Below are positions 23,736 to 31,979 of a DNA stretch of 32,367 bases, one piece after another (the first letter of the stretch is position 1; each line of letters opens with the position of its first letter). Origin of the DNA: Planctomycetota bacterium (lineage in GTDB: Bacteria > Planctomycetota > Planctomycetia > Pirellulales > Pirellulaceae); contig JAPOIJ010000041.1 in assembly GCA_029979005.1 (NCBI GenBank), positions 1 to 32,367 on the forward strand, written 5' to 3'. The notes beneath the pieces were generated by a model, which made no database searches, was not told the DNA's origin, and was given only the letters and a program-made list of their open reading frames with translations. Made by a program: the position numbers and the translations under genes.

Positions 23736-24566
23736 ATGCACGCCAGTCAACTCGCAGAACTTGGAAGTTGGATCTCACTTCATGCTGGTAATTTTATTTA
23801 CGGCGAAAATCATCAGCCTTCACTTGCCGCGACCAATTATTGGACGGCTTCCAAGGTACGGCTTCAGCGATGGGTTGCGGCCTTAAAGATGTTTGAGCAG
23901 GATTTCGCCAGTCGTGATTCTGAGCATGACCCCTGGCCGGCATTTGAGATTGTTGTGCAAGAAATATTACTTTCGGAATTGCTGACACGAGTGTGGTCGG
24001 CGACGGTAATTACACACGACTGGTACCATCAACAAGATGAAATGCATGGAGTGGCTCATTCTGTTCATGTAGCCCACATCGAAGCTAAAAACCGGGCGAT
24101 TCGAATTTTGCTTCATGCCCGTCCTGAAAATGAAGCGGTATTTGATCGATTGAATCGACTGCGGCGTCGAGTTGAACGCTGGACAGATATGTTTTTAGGA
24201 CAGCTTCCCAATGGGGAAAAAGCTTCAGTTTTTGGTTTTGACCGTAATCGTGTACTCGATTTCAATCGCGAACAGGACGATGCATTGGAGTCTGAAATCG
24301 TAATGCGTCAACGGGTGATTGCCGCTTCCTTTTCGGTCGATGTTGTTCGAGACCAAACACCTTATTCCGCCAATCCAGATCTCAATCGCGAGTTGGCTGC
24401 CGGGATCTTAGACTTTTTCACCGCGGATCGATTCGATTCAAACAGTATGCCGAAATCAACCAGAATGATCTGGATGGAAAAAGCTCAAATCGATACTCAG
24501 TTGTTGCTCGACGAACTGGTTGAATTTGAAACCGAGGCAGAGCAGCCTCGTTTTTCTCTCCAGTAA
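23736..24566 (+). CDS. Conserved-looking helical protein with a His/Glu cluster, unknown
   Basis: A 276-residue soluble protein I do not recognise. It is predicted mostly helical. The most distinctive part is residues 76-116, with Glu76, Glu81, His94, Trp96, His98, Glu102, His104, His108, His111, His114 and Glu116. This density of potential metal ligands on successive helical turns resembles ferritin-like or other di-metal helical proteins, but no canonical ExxH pair is certain. The segment 140-190 is Arg-rich, and the C-terminus is acidic. There is no signal peptide or membrane helix. The ATG has only a weak GAAG upstream. It lies convergent to the O-methyltransferase-like gene (14-base gap) and divergent from the deoxyhypusine-synthase-like gene. 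Confidence 0.65.
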   Translation: MHASQLAELGSWISLHAGNFIYGENHQPSLAATNYWTASKVRLQRWVAALKMFEQDFASRDSEHDPWPAFEIVVQEILLSELLTRVWSATVITHDWYHQQDEMHGVAHSVHVAHIEAKNRAIRILLHARPENEAVFDRLNRLRRRVERWTDMFLGQLPNGEKASVFGFDRNRVLDFNREQDDALESEIVMRQRVIAASFSVDVVRDQTPYSANPDLNRELAAGILDFFTADRFDSNSMPKSTRMIWMEKAQIDTQLLLDELVEFETEAEQPRFSLQ

Positions 24567-24580
24567 CGCAAGACGCTACC

Positions 24581-25579
24581 TTATGCACGCTGGGCCAGAA
24601 TCAGGCCCCAGTAATAAGGTGTTGCGGGTAAATGAGCGAATTGGACTTGCTCAAATCCACTGGAACGCAGCTCACTTTCAAGCGCCAGTGGGTCGTGCAG
24701 ACGTCCCTGTGAAGAGCGTAATCCTAGTTCGAGATTGAAAATGGCCAGATTTTTGTCGCCACTCTCCTGCCCAGGAAAGACGTCGACGATGGCGAATTCT
24801 CTGTCAGGTTTTACAAGTTTGTGAACCTGGCTGAAAAGTCTTTGGCAGGAACCTAAAGTCATTCGATGAATTTGGCCGGCGATTAATACCAAGTCAAAGG
24901 AATCATTTTGAATTTCTTGAATGGAGTCAAGATCGAGTATATTTTCGGCTTCGACGTAAGTAACATCGTGTTCAGCCCCGACACTTTCAATTGTTTTACG
25001 GGCTCTTTGAATTCCAATCGGACGGTCGAGAAGCGTGATTTTTGCTCCCGGATCTGAGTGGGTTAGGGTTGCTGAGAAGATCGCAGAGCCGCACCCAATT
25101 TCGAGAATTCGCAAATCTTTTCTGGATTTCCCGATATCGAGTGCCTGAGTCGCAATCATGGCAGTTGGCGTAAGAGTCCACTCTTCACTGGTTTTGTTGG
25201 CGATGTAATCAATGTCCTCTACCGGGACCTCATCGCACACAGGAAGCGGAGCGCCGGTTTTGGTATGGAGAACGAGGTGTTTCCAGTATTCGTCGCCAAA
25301 GTCGTAAAAACGATCGGGGATTAACCTTGCAATCGAAGAGAGTGCATAATCATCACCGTATTTTTCTACGAGTTCGGTTTCTGCAACAGCATCTAACAAC
25401 CGGGTGAGTGCTTCTGGGTGTGCTCCCAGTTCATCAGCGAGTTGCGCAGCGGTTCGCTGACCATTGCGAAGCGCGTTGATAACGCCGAGTTCAACGGCTG
25501 CACGAATTGCATGAGAAAGTGCATTTCGATGCTGGAGGGAGATAAAATCTTCAAGTGTTTTCTGTTGTGAACTGGACAT
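24581..25579 (-). CDS. O-methyltransferase-like class I SAM methyltransferase
   Basis: A 332-residue two-domain methyltransferase. Residues about 15-100 form the winged-helix dimerisation part typical of plant/polyketide O-methyltransferases (HAIRAAVELGVINAL, then TAAQLADELGAHPEALTRLLDAVA). The SAM domain follows with motif I LEIGCGSAIFSA (159-170), an acidic residue after ITLLD (about 185) and VKPDREFAIVD. In plant enzymes a conserved His acts as base; here IAGQIHRMTLGSCQRLF carries His at about the expected place. The substrate is unknown, and no biosynthetic cluster surrounds it. It is divergent from the haem protein (52-base gap). Confidence 0.83.
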   Translation of the reverse strand: MSSSQQKTLEDFISLQHRNALSHAIRAAVELGVINALRNGQRTAAQLADELGAHPEALTRLLDAVAETELVEKYGDDYALSSIARLIPDRFYDFGDEYWKHLVLHTKTGAPLPVCDEVPVEDIDYIANKTSEEWTLTPTAMIATQALDIGKSRKDLRILEIGCGSAIFSATLTHSDPGAKITLLDRPIGIQRARKTIESVGAEHDVTYVEAENILDLDSIQEIQNDSFDLVLIAGQIHRMTLGSCQRLFSQVHKLVKPDREFAIVDVFPGQESGDKNLAIFNLELGLRSSQGRLHDPLALESELRSSGFEQVQFAHLPATPYYWGLILAQRA

Positions 25580-25631
25580 TGTTTCCTTTCTGTTTCAAAC
25601 TGTATTCCACACGTTCGGGAGGACTTTATCA

Positions 25632-28211
25632 ATGCCACACAGGTTAATATCTATGATTATTCAATTTGCACCGGTCAAATTTGTGTTTGCGAGAGGCCAA
25701 AACAACGTTTTCGTTGGCATGCTGCTGGTCTTTTTATTGGTTGCTTTCAGCTTAGAGACTGCTCAGGCTCAGACTACCCGCGCAGAGGACTTGAAATTGC
25801 CAGCTGGTTTTCGGGCCGAGCTGTTGTATAGCGTGCCCGGTGAACAAGGTTCGTGGGTTTCGATGACTTCGGATCCACAAGGGCGATTAATCGCGTCCGA
25901 CCAGTACGGAAAACTTTATCGGATTACTCCCGGTGCCGGGGATTCGTCTAAGGTGGAACAAATTGATTTGAGTATCGGTTTCGCACAGGGCTTGTTGTGT
26001 GCTTTTGACAGTTTGTACGTAGTCTCTTACGGAATTAGTCCTCCAAAAGTAAAAAAGGGCGAAAAACCAGGTAAGAAGACGGAAGCAAAACCTGCTGGTT
26101 TATATCGCGTCCGGGATACCAATCAGGACGACCAATATGACAGTGTTGAATTACTGCGCGAGTTTGTTGGGAAGTCGGAACATGGTCCTCATGCGGTGAT
26201 CCTTAGTCCGGATAAGAAATCACTTTATATTTGTGCTGGCAATGCCACAAAAATTCCCAACCCTGAAACGACACGTGTCCCCAAATTATGGAAAGAAGAT
26301 CAGGTGCTCAACCGCCTGCCTGATGCCCGAGGTCACGCTGCAGGGCGACTTGCGCCAGGCGGGTGGATTTGCAAAACGGATCCTGATGGTAAGTCGTTTG
26401 AATTGGTGGCGATGGGGTTTCGTAACGAATACGACATTGCCTTTGATCCCAACGGTGAGTTGTTTACCTATGATGCAGACATGGAGTGGGATGTTGGGCT
26501 TCCCTGGTACAGACCGACAAGAGTTTGCCACGTGGTGAGCGGAGGTGAGTTTGGCTGGAGGCATGGGTCGGGGAAGTGGCCGGAGTATTATCCCGACAGT
26601 GTTCCTCCTGTGTTAAATATTGGTCCTGGTAGTCCAACGGGCATCGTGTTTGGAACTGGCGCGAAGTTTCCAGCCGATTATCAAAATGCGTTGTTCATTT
26701 CTGACTGGAGTTACGGCATGATTTATGCCGTTCGAATGTCTGCCAACGGCTCAAGTTATCGTGCGACCAAAGAAAAGTTTTGTTCCGCACCGGCTTTGCC
26801 TGTGACGGATCTAGTCATTAACCCTGTGGATGGTGCCATGTACTTTTTGGTTGGTGGCCGTCGTTCTCAATCAGCGCTCTACCGCGTTACCTATGTGGGT
26901 GACAAGTCGGTTGCGCCTGCCGTTTACCCCGATCTTGACGATGCGGTCGCAGTAAGGCGAAAGCTGGAGTCATTTCATATTCCAGGTGCCGTTGTCGACT
27001 GGCCGTTGGTTTGGGAAAAACTGGCGGATCCCGATCGAATGATTCGCTATGCGGCGCGAACAGCGCTGGAGTTGCAGGATTTTGATAAGTGGCAGGATCC
27101 TTTTGCAGCAACTCAACCACAACGTGTGCTGGAGTTAATGACAGCCGTCGCGCGATGTGGTGATGAACAGAATCAGGCAAAGGTAATTGAGCAACTTGCG
27201 AAGCTAGATTGGAATCAACTTTCGAGAGAGCAGAGGCTTCATTTGATTCGCGTTTATGGGTTGACGCTTTGCCGATTGGGTGCGCCGACTGAGTCAACGC
27301 AAGCGTCTATTCGAAGTTTAGCTCAGCATTTTCCGGCTGAGGATGAACAATTGGATCGCGAATTGGCCAAGCTGTTAGTCGCCGTCAAAGCAGAAGAAGT
27401 GACCGCCAAAATCGTCGATAAATTGTTGACGCCCAGTGCTCAGGAACCGCAAATCGCCTACGCGATGATTTTGAGCGACGCACAAACCGGATGGGACAAT
27501 GCTCTTAGAGAAAAGTATTTTCGCTGGTTTGTAGAATCTGCAAAAACCAAAGGTGGTAATTCGTTTGGTGGATACATTAACAACATCAAGAAATACGCGG
27601 TCGAAAAGTTGTCGAATCAGGAGAAAAAAGATTTGGCGAAGGTGTTGGCATTGAAGCCGGAAGTTAGCGATCCGTACGCTGACCTAAAGGCAAGGCCCGT
27701 CGTCAAGAAATGGGCAATGGATGATTTTATGGATGATTTTATGGATGACGAAAAAACCATGTTTGCGAATCGAGATCTTGAAAATGGAAAGAAAATGTTC
27801 GCGCTTGCAACGTGTTATAAATGTCATCGAATGGAAGGGCAGGGCGGGATTGTTGGTCCTGACTTGACTCCCGCCGGGCATCGCTTTAGCACTCGCGATT
27901 TAATTGAGACCATCGTTGATCCGAGTAAAGAAATTTCGGATCAATATGAGGCAACGATTTTCCAGCTCGACGACGGAACAATGGTTACCGGGAGGGTCGC
28001 GAATCTAAACGGAAATCGATACATGGTTCAGGAGAATATGATTGACCCTGGAAGATTTACCAATGTCCAGGTCGATCAAATTGAAGTGATGAAGCCTTCG
28101 AAAACCTCGATGATGCCGACGGGGTTGCTCGATACTTTGACGCGCGACGAAATCCTCGATTTGTTAGCGTATATGAAATCGGTTGGAAAACGGGCAGCTG
28201 GCGGGCAATAA
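25632..28211 (+). CDS. Secreted beta-propeller/HEAT/cytochrome c protein (Pirellula/Verrucomicrobium haem type)
   Basis: An 859-residue exported protein. A long signal peptide ends AQA (about residue 46). Residues about 50-430 form a PQQ-sugar-dehydrogenase-like beta propeller (repeated short strands such as GLYRV, ELFTYD and GGEFGWRHG), 440-690 is helical and HEAT-like (DPDRMIRYAARTAL), and 715-855 is the cytochrome c-like domain with haem motif CYKCH (728-732) and the downstream GPDLTPAGHRFSTRDLIETI and PTGLLDTLTRDEILDLLAYM elements. This is the planctomycete/verrucomicrobial arrangement for periplasmic dehydrogenases whose substrates are mostly unknown. GGAGG at 25618-25622 is nine bases before the ATG. 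A short in-frame repeat (DDFMDDFMDD) precedes the haem domain. Confidence 0.93.
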   Translation: MPHRLISMIIQFAPVKFVFARGQNNVFVGMLLVFLLVAFSLETAQAQTTRAEDLKLPAGFRAELLYSVPGEQGSWVSMTSDPQGRLIASDQYGKLYRITPGAGDSSKVEQIDLSIGFAQGLLCAFDSLYVVSYGISPPKVKKGEKPGKKTEAKPAGLYRVRDTNQDDQYDSVELLREFVGKSEHGPHAVILSPDKKSLYICAGNATKIPNPETTRVPKLWKEDQVLNRLPDARGHAAGRLAPGGWICKTDPDGKSFELVAMGFRNEYDIAFDPNGELFTYDADMEWDVGLPWYRPTRVCHVVSGGEFGWRHGSGKWPEYYPDSVPPVLNIGPGSPTGIVFGTGAKFPADYQNALFISDWSYGMIYAVRMSANGSSYRATKEKFCSAPALPVTDLVINPVDGAMYFLVGGRRSQSALYRVTYVGDKSVAPAVYPDLDDAVAVRRKLESFHIPGAVVDWPLVWEKLADPDRMIRYAARTALELQDFDKWQDPFAATQPQRVLELMTAVARCGDEQNQAKVIEQLAKLDWNQLSREQRLHLIRVYGLTLCRLGAPTESTQASIRSLAQHFPAEDEQLDRELAKLLVAVKAEEVTAKIVDKLLTPSAQEPQIAYAMILSDAQTGWDNALREKYFRWFVESAKTKGGNSFGGYINNIKKYAVEKLSNQEKKDLAKVLALKPEVSDPYADLKARPVVKKWAMDDFMDDFMDDEKTMFANRDLENGKKMFALATCYKCHRMEGQGGIVGPDLTPAGHRFSTRDLIETIVDPSKEISDQYEATIFQLDDGTMVTGRVANLNGNRYMVQENMIDPGRFTNVQVDQIEVMKPSKTSMMPTGLLDTLTRDEILDLLAYMKSVGKRAAGGQ
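27717..27746 (+). repeat. 12-bp in-frame tandem repeat
   Basis: ATGGATGATTTT occurs twice in tandem (27717-27728, 27729-27740), followed by a partial third copy starting at 27741. It encodes DDFMDDFMDD just before the haem domain and could be a slippage-prone acidic linker. Confidence 0.85.
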
Positions 28212-28235
28212 TTTCAAGGGGCGAACGAACAAATG

Positions 28236-28856
28236 CTATTTCTTCGGCGATCCGGCCGGTTTTAATTCAAACCGTTCGGTCGTTCTGGAATAACCTCGTC
28301 CCCCCATGCGCCCAATGGTATCCAATTTAGAGGGATCAATTTTTTGATCGTGGTCTAGGATGTTATCCGCGATATTCATTAAGACAATTTTGCCAATGAT
28401 AACGTTCGCTGCGAGGGGGCCCTCTCCGACCGGGACGATCTGGATGACTTTGCATTCAAACTGAATCGGAGATTCCAGAACACCGGGAGGCTGGACTTTT
28501 TGGCTGGAGACGGGGTTGAGTCCAACTTCGTTAAACTCACTCGTTTCATATTGAAAGTCGCCAGCCGTTTCAACCATTGGCTGGGCAATTGAGAACGGCA
28601 CGACATTGACGACAAATTCTCCATTGGCGCGGATGTTGATCAGCGTATCTTTGGGCGAACCGTCTGGTCGGTTGACTGGTGAGAACATCAGAGCTGCGGG
28701 TGAGCTGCAGATTCCGTTGAAATAACTGAAGGGAGCGAGGTTGGTCACTCCCGCTGGCGAGATGGTAGATACCCAGGCAATCGGTCGTGGCGTAATTGCG
28801 CGAATCATCGTTGAGTAAACAAATGATGCTGACTCGGCTTCGGGGTCAATTAACAT
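28236..28856 (-). CDS. Flavin-reductase-like FMN-binding protein
   Basis: A 206-residue protein of the FMN-binding split-barrel type (flavin reductase-like domain). The pattern ITPRPIAWVSTISPAGVTNL (about 21-40) followed by APFSYFNGICSSPAALMFSP and the later NGEFVVNVV fits flavin-binding reductases that supply reduced flavin or act as small FMN oxidoreductases. The C-terminus has the common GRMGGRGYSRTTERF element. It lies 57 bases downstream of the homogentisate-dioxygenase-like gene on the same strand and is probably co-transcribed. The electron acceptor is unknown. Some relatives are annotated as HpaC-like, but the Pirellula-type pairing with a dioxygenase does not prove a shared pathway. 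Confidence 0.85.
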   Translation of the reverse strand: MLIDPEAESASFVYSTMIRAITPRPIAWVSTISPAGVTNLAPFSYFNGICSSPAALMFSPVNRPDGSPKDTLINIRANGEFVVNVVPFSIAQPMVETAGDFQYETSEFNEVGLNPVSSQKVQPPGVLESPIQFECKVIQIVPVGEGPLAANVIIGKIVLMNIADNILDHDQKIDPSKLDTIGRMGGRGYSRTTERFELKPAGSPKK

Positions 28857-28913
28857 AATTTCAGATTTACGGAACGGTTCAGTGTTTTTGAGTGCATCGG
28901 GAAATTGCTTGGT

Positions 28914-30083
28914 TTAGAGCCAGCTCATGGGATAGCTTGGATCATCCATTTCCATCGCTTGTTGTGTGAGGAAAAGAGGACGGTCAGTGTCGTACATGAC
29001 GGCCATTTCGTTTGTGAAATCCATCCCCATGCTCTTCATGATGGTTCCTGGGTGTGGACCGTGAGGAATCCCGCCGGGATGGAGTGTCATGCTGCCTATG
29101 TCGACTCCCTTACGTGAACCAAATTCGCCGTCGACGTAGTACAGGACTTCATCAGCTTCGACGTTGCTGTGGACGTATGGGACTTTAACTGCTTTGGGAT
29201 GATGGTCGAGATGCCTTGGTGCGAATGTGCAAATCACAAACCCTCTCATCTCGAATGTCTGTTGGTAAGGAGGGGGCAGGTGGAGGGTGCCAGTCAGTGG
29301 TTCAAAATCCCAGGCATTAAAAGTGTAGGGATAGAGAAAGCCGTCCCAGCCGACGACGTCGAATGGGTTATTGGCCATGACGACGCGCGTTAGTTGACTG
29401 CCATTTTTAATGAGGATCGATGTTTCGACTTCTTCGTCCTGTGTATCAAGCTCAATTGGGCTGTGAAAATCTCGCTCGCTGTAGGGCGAACCAAGGAGCA
29501 TCTGCCCGTCTTGGTTGAGGTATTGCTGCGGAATCCGAACGGGTCCGTTGCTTTCGATGATCAGATGGTCTTCTACCGAAATAGAATCGCTGACAATGCG
29601 GTAATTGCAGGTCCTTGGAATGACGCAGTAATCCCCGCGGCGGTAAGGGAGTCGCCCGTACGTGGTTTCGATATACCCTTGGCCATGATGAATAAAGATG
29701 ATTTCATCGGCAGCCGCATTTCGGTAAATCTCTGCCTGTTGTCGGTCGGGTCGGACACGGTAAGCGGTAAGATCTTCATTGAACATCATGGGGACGCGAT
29801 CGGTTACCGGATCACCACCTCTGACGAGGTTTCCGGATTTTATGTGGTGATGTCTCAGTTCTTGATCTGAGCAAGGCTTCACTTCGATTTTACCGACGGT
29901 CTCCGTTGAGACGACGCGTGTTGGAGGTCGGCGATGGTAAAGGATGCTATAGACGCGATCGAATCCCTGAGTCGTGACAACATGTTCATAGAACAGGCCC
30001 TCATTCAAATAGCTTTCGCCCTGATTTTCAAATTGCATGTGGCGTTTGGGGGGGATTTCCCCGAGGCGGCGGTAGCTAGGCAT
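28914..30083 (-). CDS. hmgA: Homogentisate 1,2-dioxygenase-like protein
   Basis: Cupin-fold, non-haem iron dioxygenase. Homogentisate dioxygenase opens the ring of homogentisate to maleylacetoacetate in tyrosine/phenylalanine catabolism. The 389 residues follow the family's two-domain cupin layout, including IIFIHHGQGYIET (128-140), NNPFDVVGWDGFLYPYTFN (238-256) and the metal-binding C-terminal part: His305 (YVHSN), Asp311/Glu312 (ADEVLYY) and His341 (GGIPHGPHPG). The spacing from His305 to the acidic ligand is one residue longer than I expect if Glu312 is the ligand, so it may belong to the shorter branch of the family found in non-proteobacteria. No fahA or hppD is adjacent. It is the first gene of a likely two-gene operon with the flavin-reductase-like gene. 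Confidence 0.85.
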   Translation of the reverse strand: MPSYRRLGEIPPKRHMQFENQGESYLNEGLFYEHVVTTQGFDRVYSILYHRRPPTRVVSTETVGKIEVKPCSDQELRHHHIKSGNLVRGGDPVTDRVPMMFNEDLTAYRVRPDRQQAEIYRNAAADEIIFIHHGQGYIETTYGRLPYRRGDYCVIPRTCNYRIVSDSISVEDHLIIESNGPVRIPQQYLNQDGQMLLGSPYSERDFHSPIELDTQDEEVETSILIKNGSQLTRVVMANNPFDVVGWDGFLYPYTFNAWDFEPLTGTLHLPPPYQQTFEMRGFVICTFAPRHLDHHPKAVKVPYVHSNVEADEVLYYVDGEFGSRKGVDIGSMTLHPGGIPHGPHPGTIMKSMGMDFTNEMAVMYDTDRPLFLTQQAMEMDDPSYPMSWL

Positions 30084-30315
30084 AACGACAAACCGTTAAA
30101 AAAAATGGGTTACTAGGCAGGGATCGATTCACACTGGGAGAATCAGTTTTTATAGAATTGCCTCAAAACTTTTTGGACTATTCTACTCATCGACCGAATC
30201 AAAACCCGGAATTTATCTTGGTTCGCGGGAATTGGCAACTTGTTCAATGGTCTGTAAGGTAACACAATCGACCGTCGATCTGAATTTGAAGTTCCAATAA
30301 TTGGACAGCTGGCTT

Positions 30316-31041
30316 ATGAATCTCGAAGCAAATCAAAATCCAGTATGCCTGGTGACGGGCGGGAGTAGCGGAATTGGCTTGGCGACGGCCATACTTTTCG
30401 CCGAAAAAGGCTACGAGATAGCGATTTGCGGGAGACGTGAATCGAATCTGTTGGAGGCTAAGCGTTCGATTGACGCAATTTTGGGCGACCGCGAGTGTTA
30501 TGCGATGGTGGCTGATCTGGAAAATACGGAGCGGGCTCGCGAGGTGGCGGCAGAGACGGTAAGTCGATTTGGGCGAGTTGATCTGTTGGTAAATAATGCT
30601 GCTGCATCACCCCTGTCGCCGTTCCATGAAATTTCACCGGAGACTTTTGAGGCGACTATCAACACGAATATCAGAAGCTTGTTTTATCTTACGCAGGTGA
30701 TTTGGAAAAAAATGCGAGACCAGCGAGCGGGAGTAATCGTTAATATTTCATCACTTTCAGCGGTTGACCCGTTCGACGGGTTGGGGTTTTACGGAGCTTG
30801 CAAAGCGTGGATGGATTTGATGACACAATCGCTTGCCAGCGAAGGTGCTGATTTAGGGTTAAGGGTTTGCTCTATTCGGCCTGGAGCGGTGGAAACTCCG
30901 ATGCTTAGACGACTGTTTCCAGATTTTCCGTCTGAGCAATGTGTTGAACCTCGGAGGATTGCGGAAACGGTTTGGGGGTGTGTTTCAGAACCCGAAAACT
31001 ACCCAAGCGGTGAGGCATTTACCATTACGGATCAACCTTAG
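30316..31041 (+). CDS. SDR-family oxidoreductase
   Basis: A 241-residue classical short-chain dehydrogenase. The cofactor motif TGGSSGIG is at 14-21, NNAA at 93-96, the catalytic Ser146 in NISSLSAV and Tyr159-x3-Lys163 in FYGACKAW, with RPGAVETPM after it (the usual PG motif). The residue after beta-strand 2 is CGRRESN, and the arginines suggest NADP(H). A TTG at 30301 would add five residues; the ATG at 30316 is preferred because GGACAG lies just in front. The PTPS-like gene follows 33 bases later; a role in pterin reduction is an attractive guess from that pairing, since some SDRs reduce pterins, but other substrates are equally possible. Confidence 0.88.
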   Translation: MNLEANQNPVCLVTGGSSGIGLATAILFAEKGYEIAICGRRESNLLEAKRSIDAILGDRECYAMVADLENTERAREVAAETVSRFGRVDLLVNNAAASPLSPFHEISPETFEATINTNIRSLFYLTQVIWKKMRDQRAGVIVNISSLSAVDPFDGLGFYGACKAWMDLMTQSLASEGADLGLRVCSIRPGAVETPMLRRLFPDFPSEQCVEPRRIAETVWGCVSEPENYPSGEAFTITDQP

Positions 31042-31074
31042 TTTTTTCTTATTCACGAAAGCAATAAAAGTTGC

Positions 31075-31884
31075 ATGGTGCGTCTCTCTCGAGAAATTCG
31101 ATTTTCACTGGTTTCACCGGATAGTATCGGTGCGGTGGAATCAAAGAATTCATGGGCTGGTTGGCCGTCAACCAACGCCGTGGTTCCTTCGCTCGTGATA
31201 GGCTGCGTAATCGAGGGAGCACCGAATGCGGAATCGGGCTATCTTTGCGACGTCTCAAAAATCGACGGACTGTTGAGATCGATTGCAACAGATCTATTGA
31301 TTGGTAACCCTCAGCGTTTTCCAACCGGTGAGCTAATGATACGTGGGGTTTGTCGAGAGTTTCTAAAGCGTTGGGATCATCCATCGAGCCTGGTTTCTAT
31401 TTCATTGGCGACAAATCCGTACTTAGAGTTTTCAATTCACGTAGAGCAAGATATGAACGCAATGGCAGACGAAGATGTGACGGTACAGTTGACCCAGCAA
31501 TTTGAGTTTTCTGCGGCACATCGGTTGCACTGTAGCCAACTTTCGGATGAAAAAAATCGGCAGTTATTTGGCAAGTGTAATAACCCAGCGGGGCATGGAC
31601 ATAATTATGTTCTCGATATCACGTTGTCTAATCAGGTTGAAAATCAGACCGGAGCCATTGTGTCGTTAGGCGAGTTCGAAGCGGCGGTAAAAGAGCTGGT
31701 AATTGACCGGCTCGATCACAAACATCTGAACCATGACGTTGCTTATTTTGCGGACGTTAATCCCACGGTTGAGAACATTGCTGCAGCGGTTTTTGAGTGG
31801 CTTGACGGCCACTTTGGCGAGGCAACACTTGAGCGGGTTCGAGTTTATGAAACTCCCAAAACATGGGCCGAGTGTACCCGTTGA
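31075..31884 (+). CDS. Tandem 6-pyruvoyltetrahydropterin/6-carboxytetrahydropterin synthase
   Basis: A 269-residue two-domain protein of the PTPS/QueD T-fold. The C-terminal domain (about 135-269) has all key residues: zinc ligands His149 (SAAHRLH), His174 and His176 (GHGHNY), nucleophile Cys168 (GKCNNP), DHKHLN at 214-219 and Glu259 (VYETPKTW). It should make 6-carboxytetrahydropterin (queuosine route) or 6-pyruvoyltetrahydropterin from dihydroneopterin triphosphate. The N-terminal half (1-125) shows a weak copy of the same pattern (SGYLCDVSKIDGLLR, like the family's G-x-x-x-D-x-x-x-L) but lacks the HGHNY zinc site, so it is probably a degenerate structural domain. It follows the SDR gene by 33 bases. 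Confidence 0.88.
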   Translation: MVRLSREIRFSLVSPDSIGAVESKNSWAGWPSTNAVVPSLVIGCVIEGAPNAESGYLCDVSKIDGLLRSIATDLLIGNPQRFPTGELMIRGVCREFLKRWDHPSSLVSISLATNPYLEFSIHVEQDMNAMADEDVTVQLTQQFEFSAAHRLHCSQLSDEKNRQLFGKCNNPAGHGHNYVLDITLSNQVENQTGAIVSLGEFEAAVKELVIDRLDHKHLNHDVAYFADVNPTVENIAAAVFEWLDGHFGEATLERVRVYETPKTWAECTR

Positions 31885-31929
31885 GCGAATTCAATTGGTT
31901 AGGAACGGGTAGCCAATTAAATTGCAAAT

Positions 31930-31958
31930 CTCGCCCGCCTGGATTTCGGCGAGTTTTT
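31930..31958 (+). terminator. Probable terminator after the PTPS gene
   Basis: CTCGCC (31930-31935) and GGCGAG (31948-31953) form a six-base-pair stem with a 12-base loop, followed by five T. The stem is short, so the call is moderate. The same dyad could also serve coaD on the opposite strand. Confidence 0.6.
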
Positions 31959-31979
31959 ATTACAGTTATGCAAAGTCAA

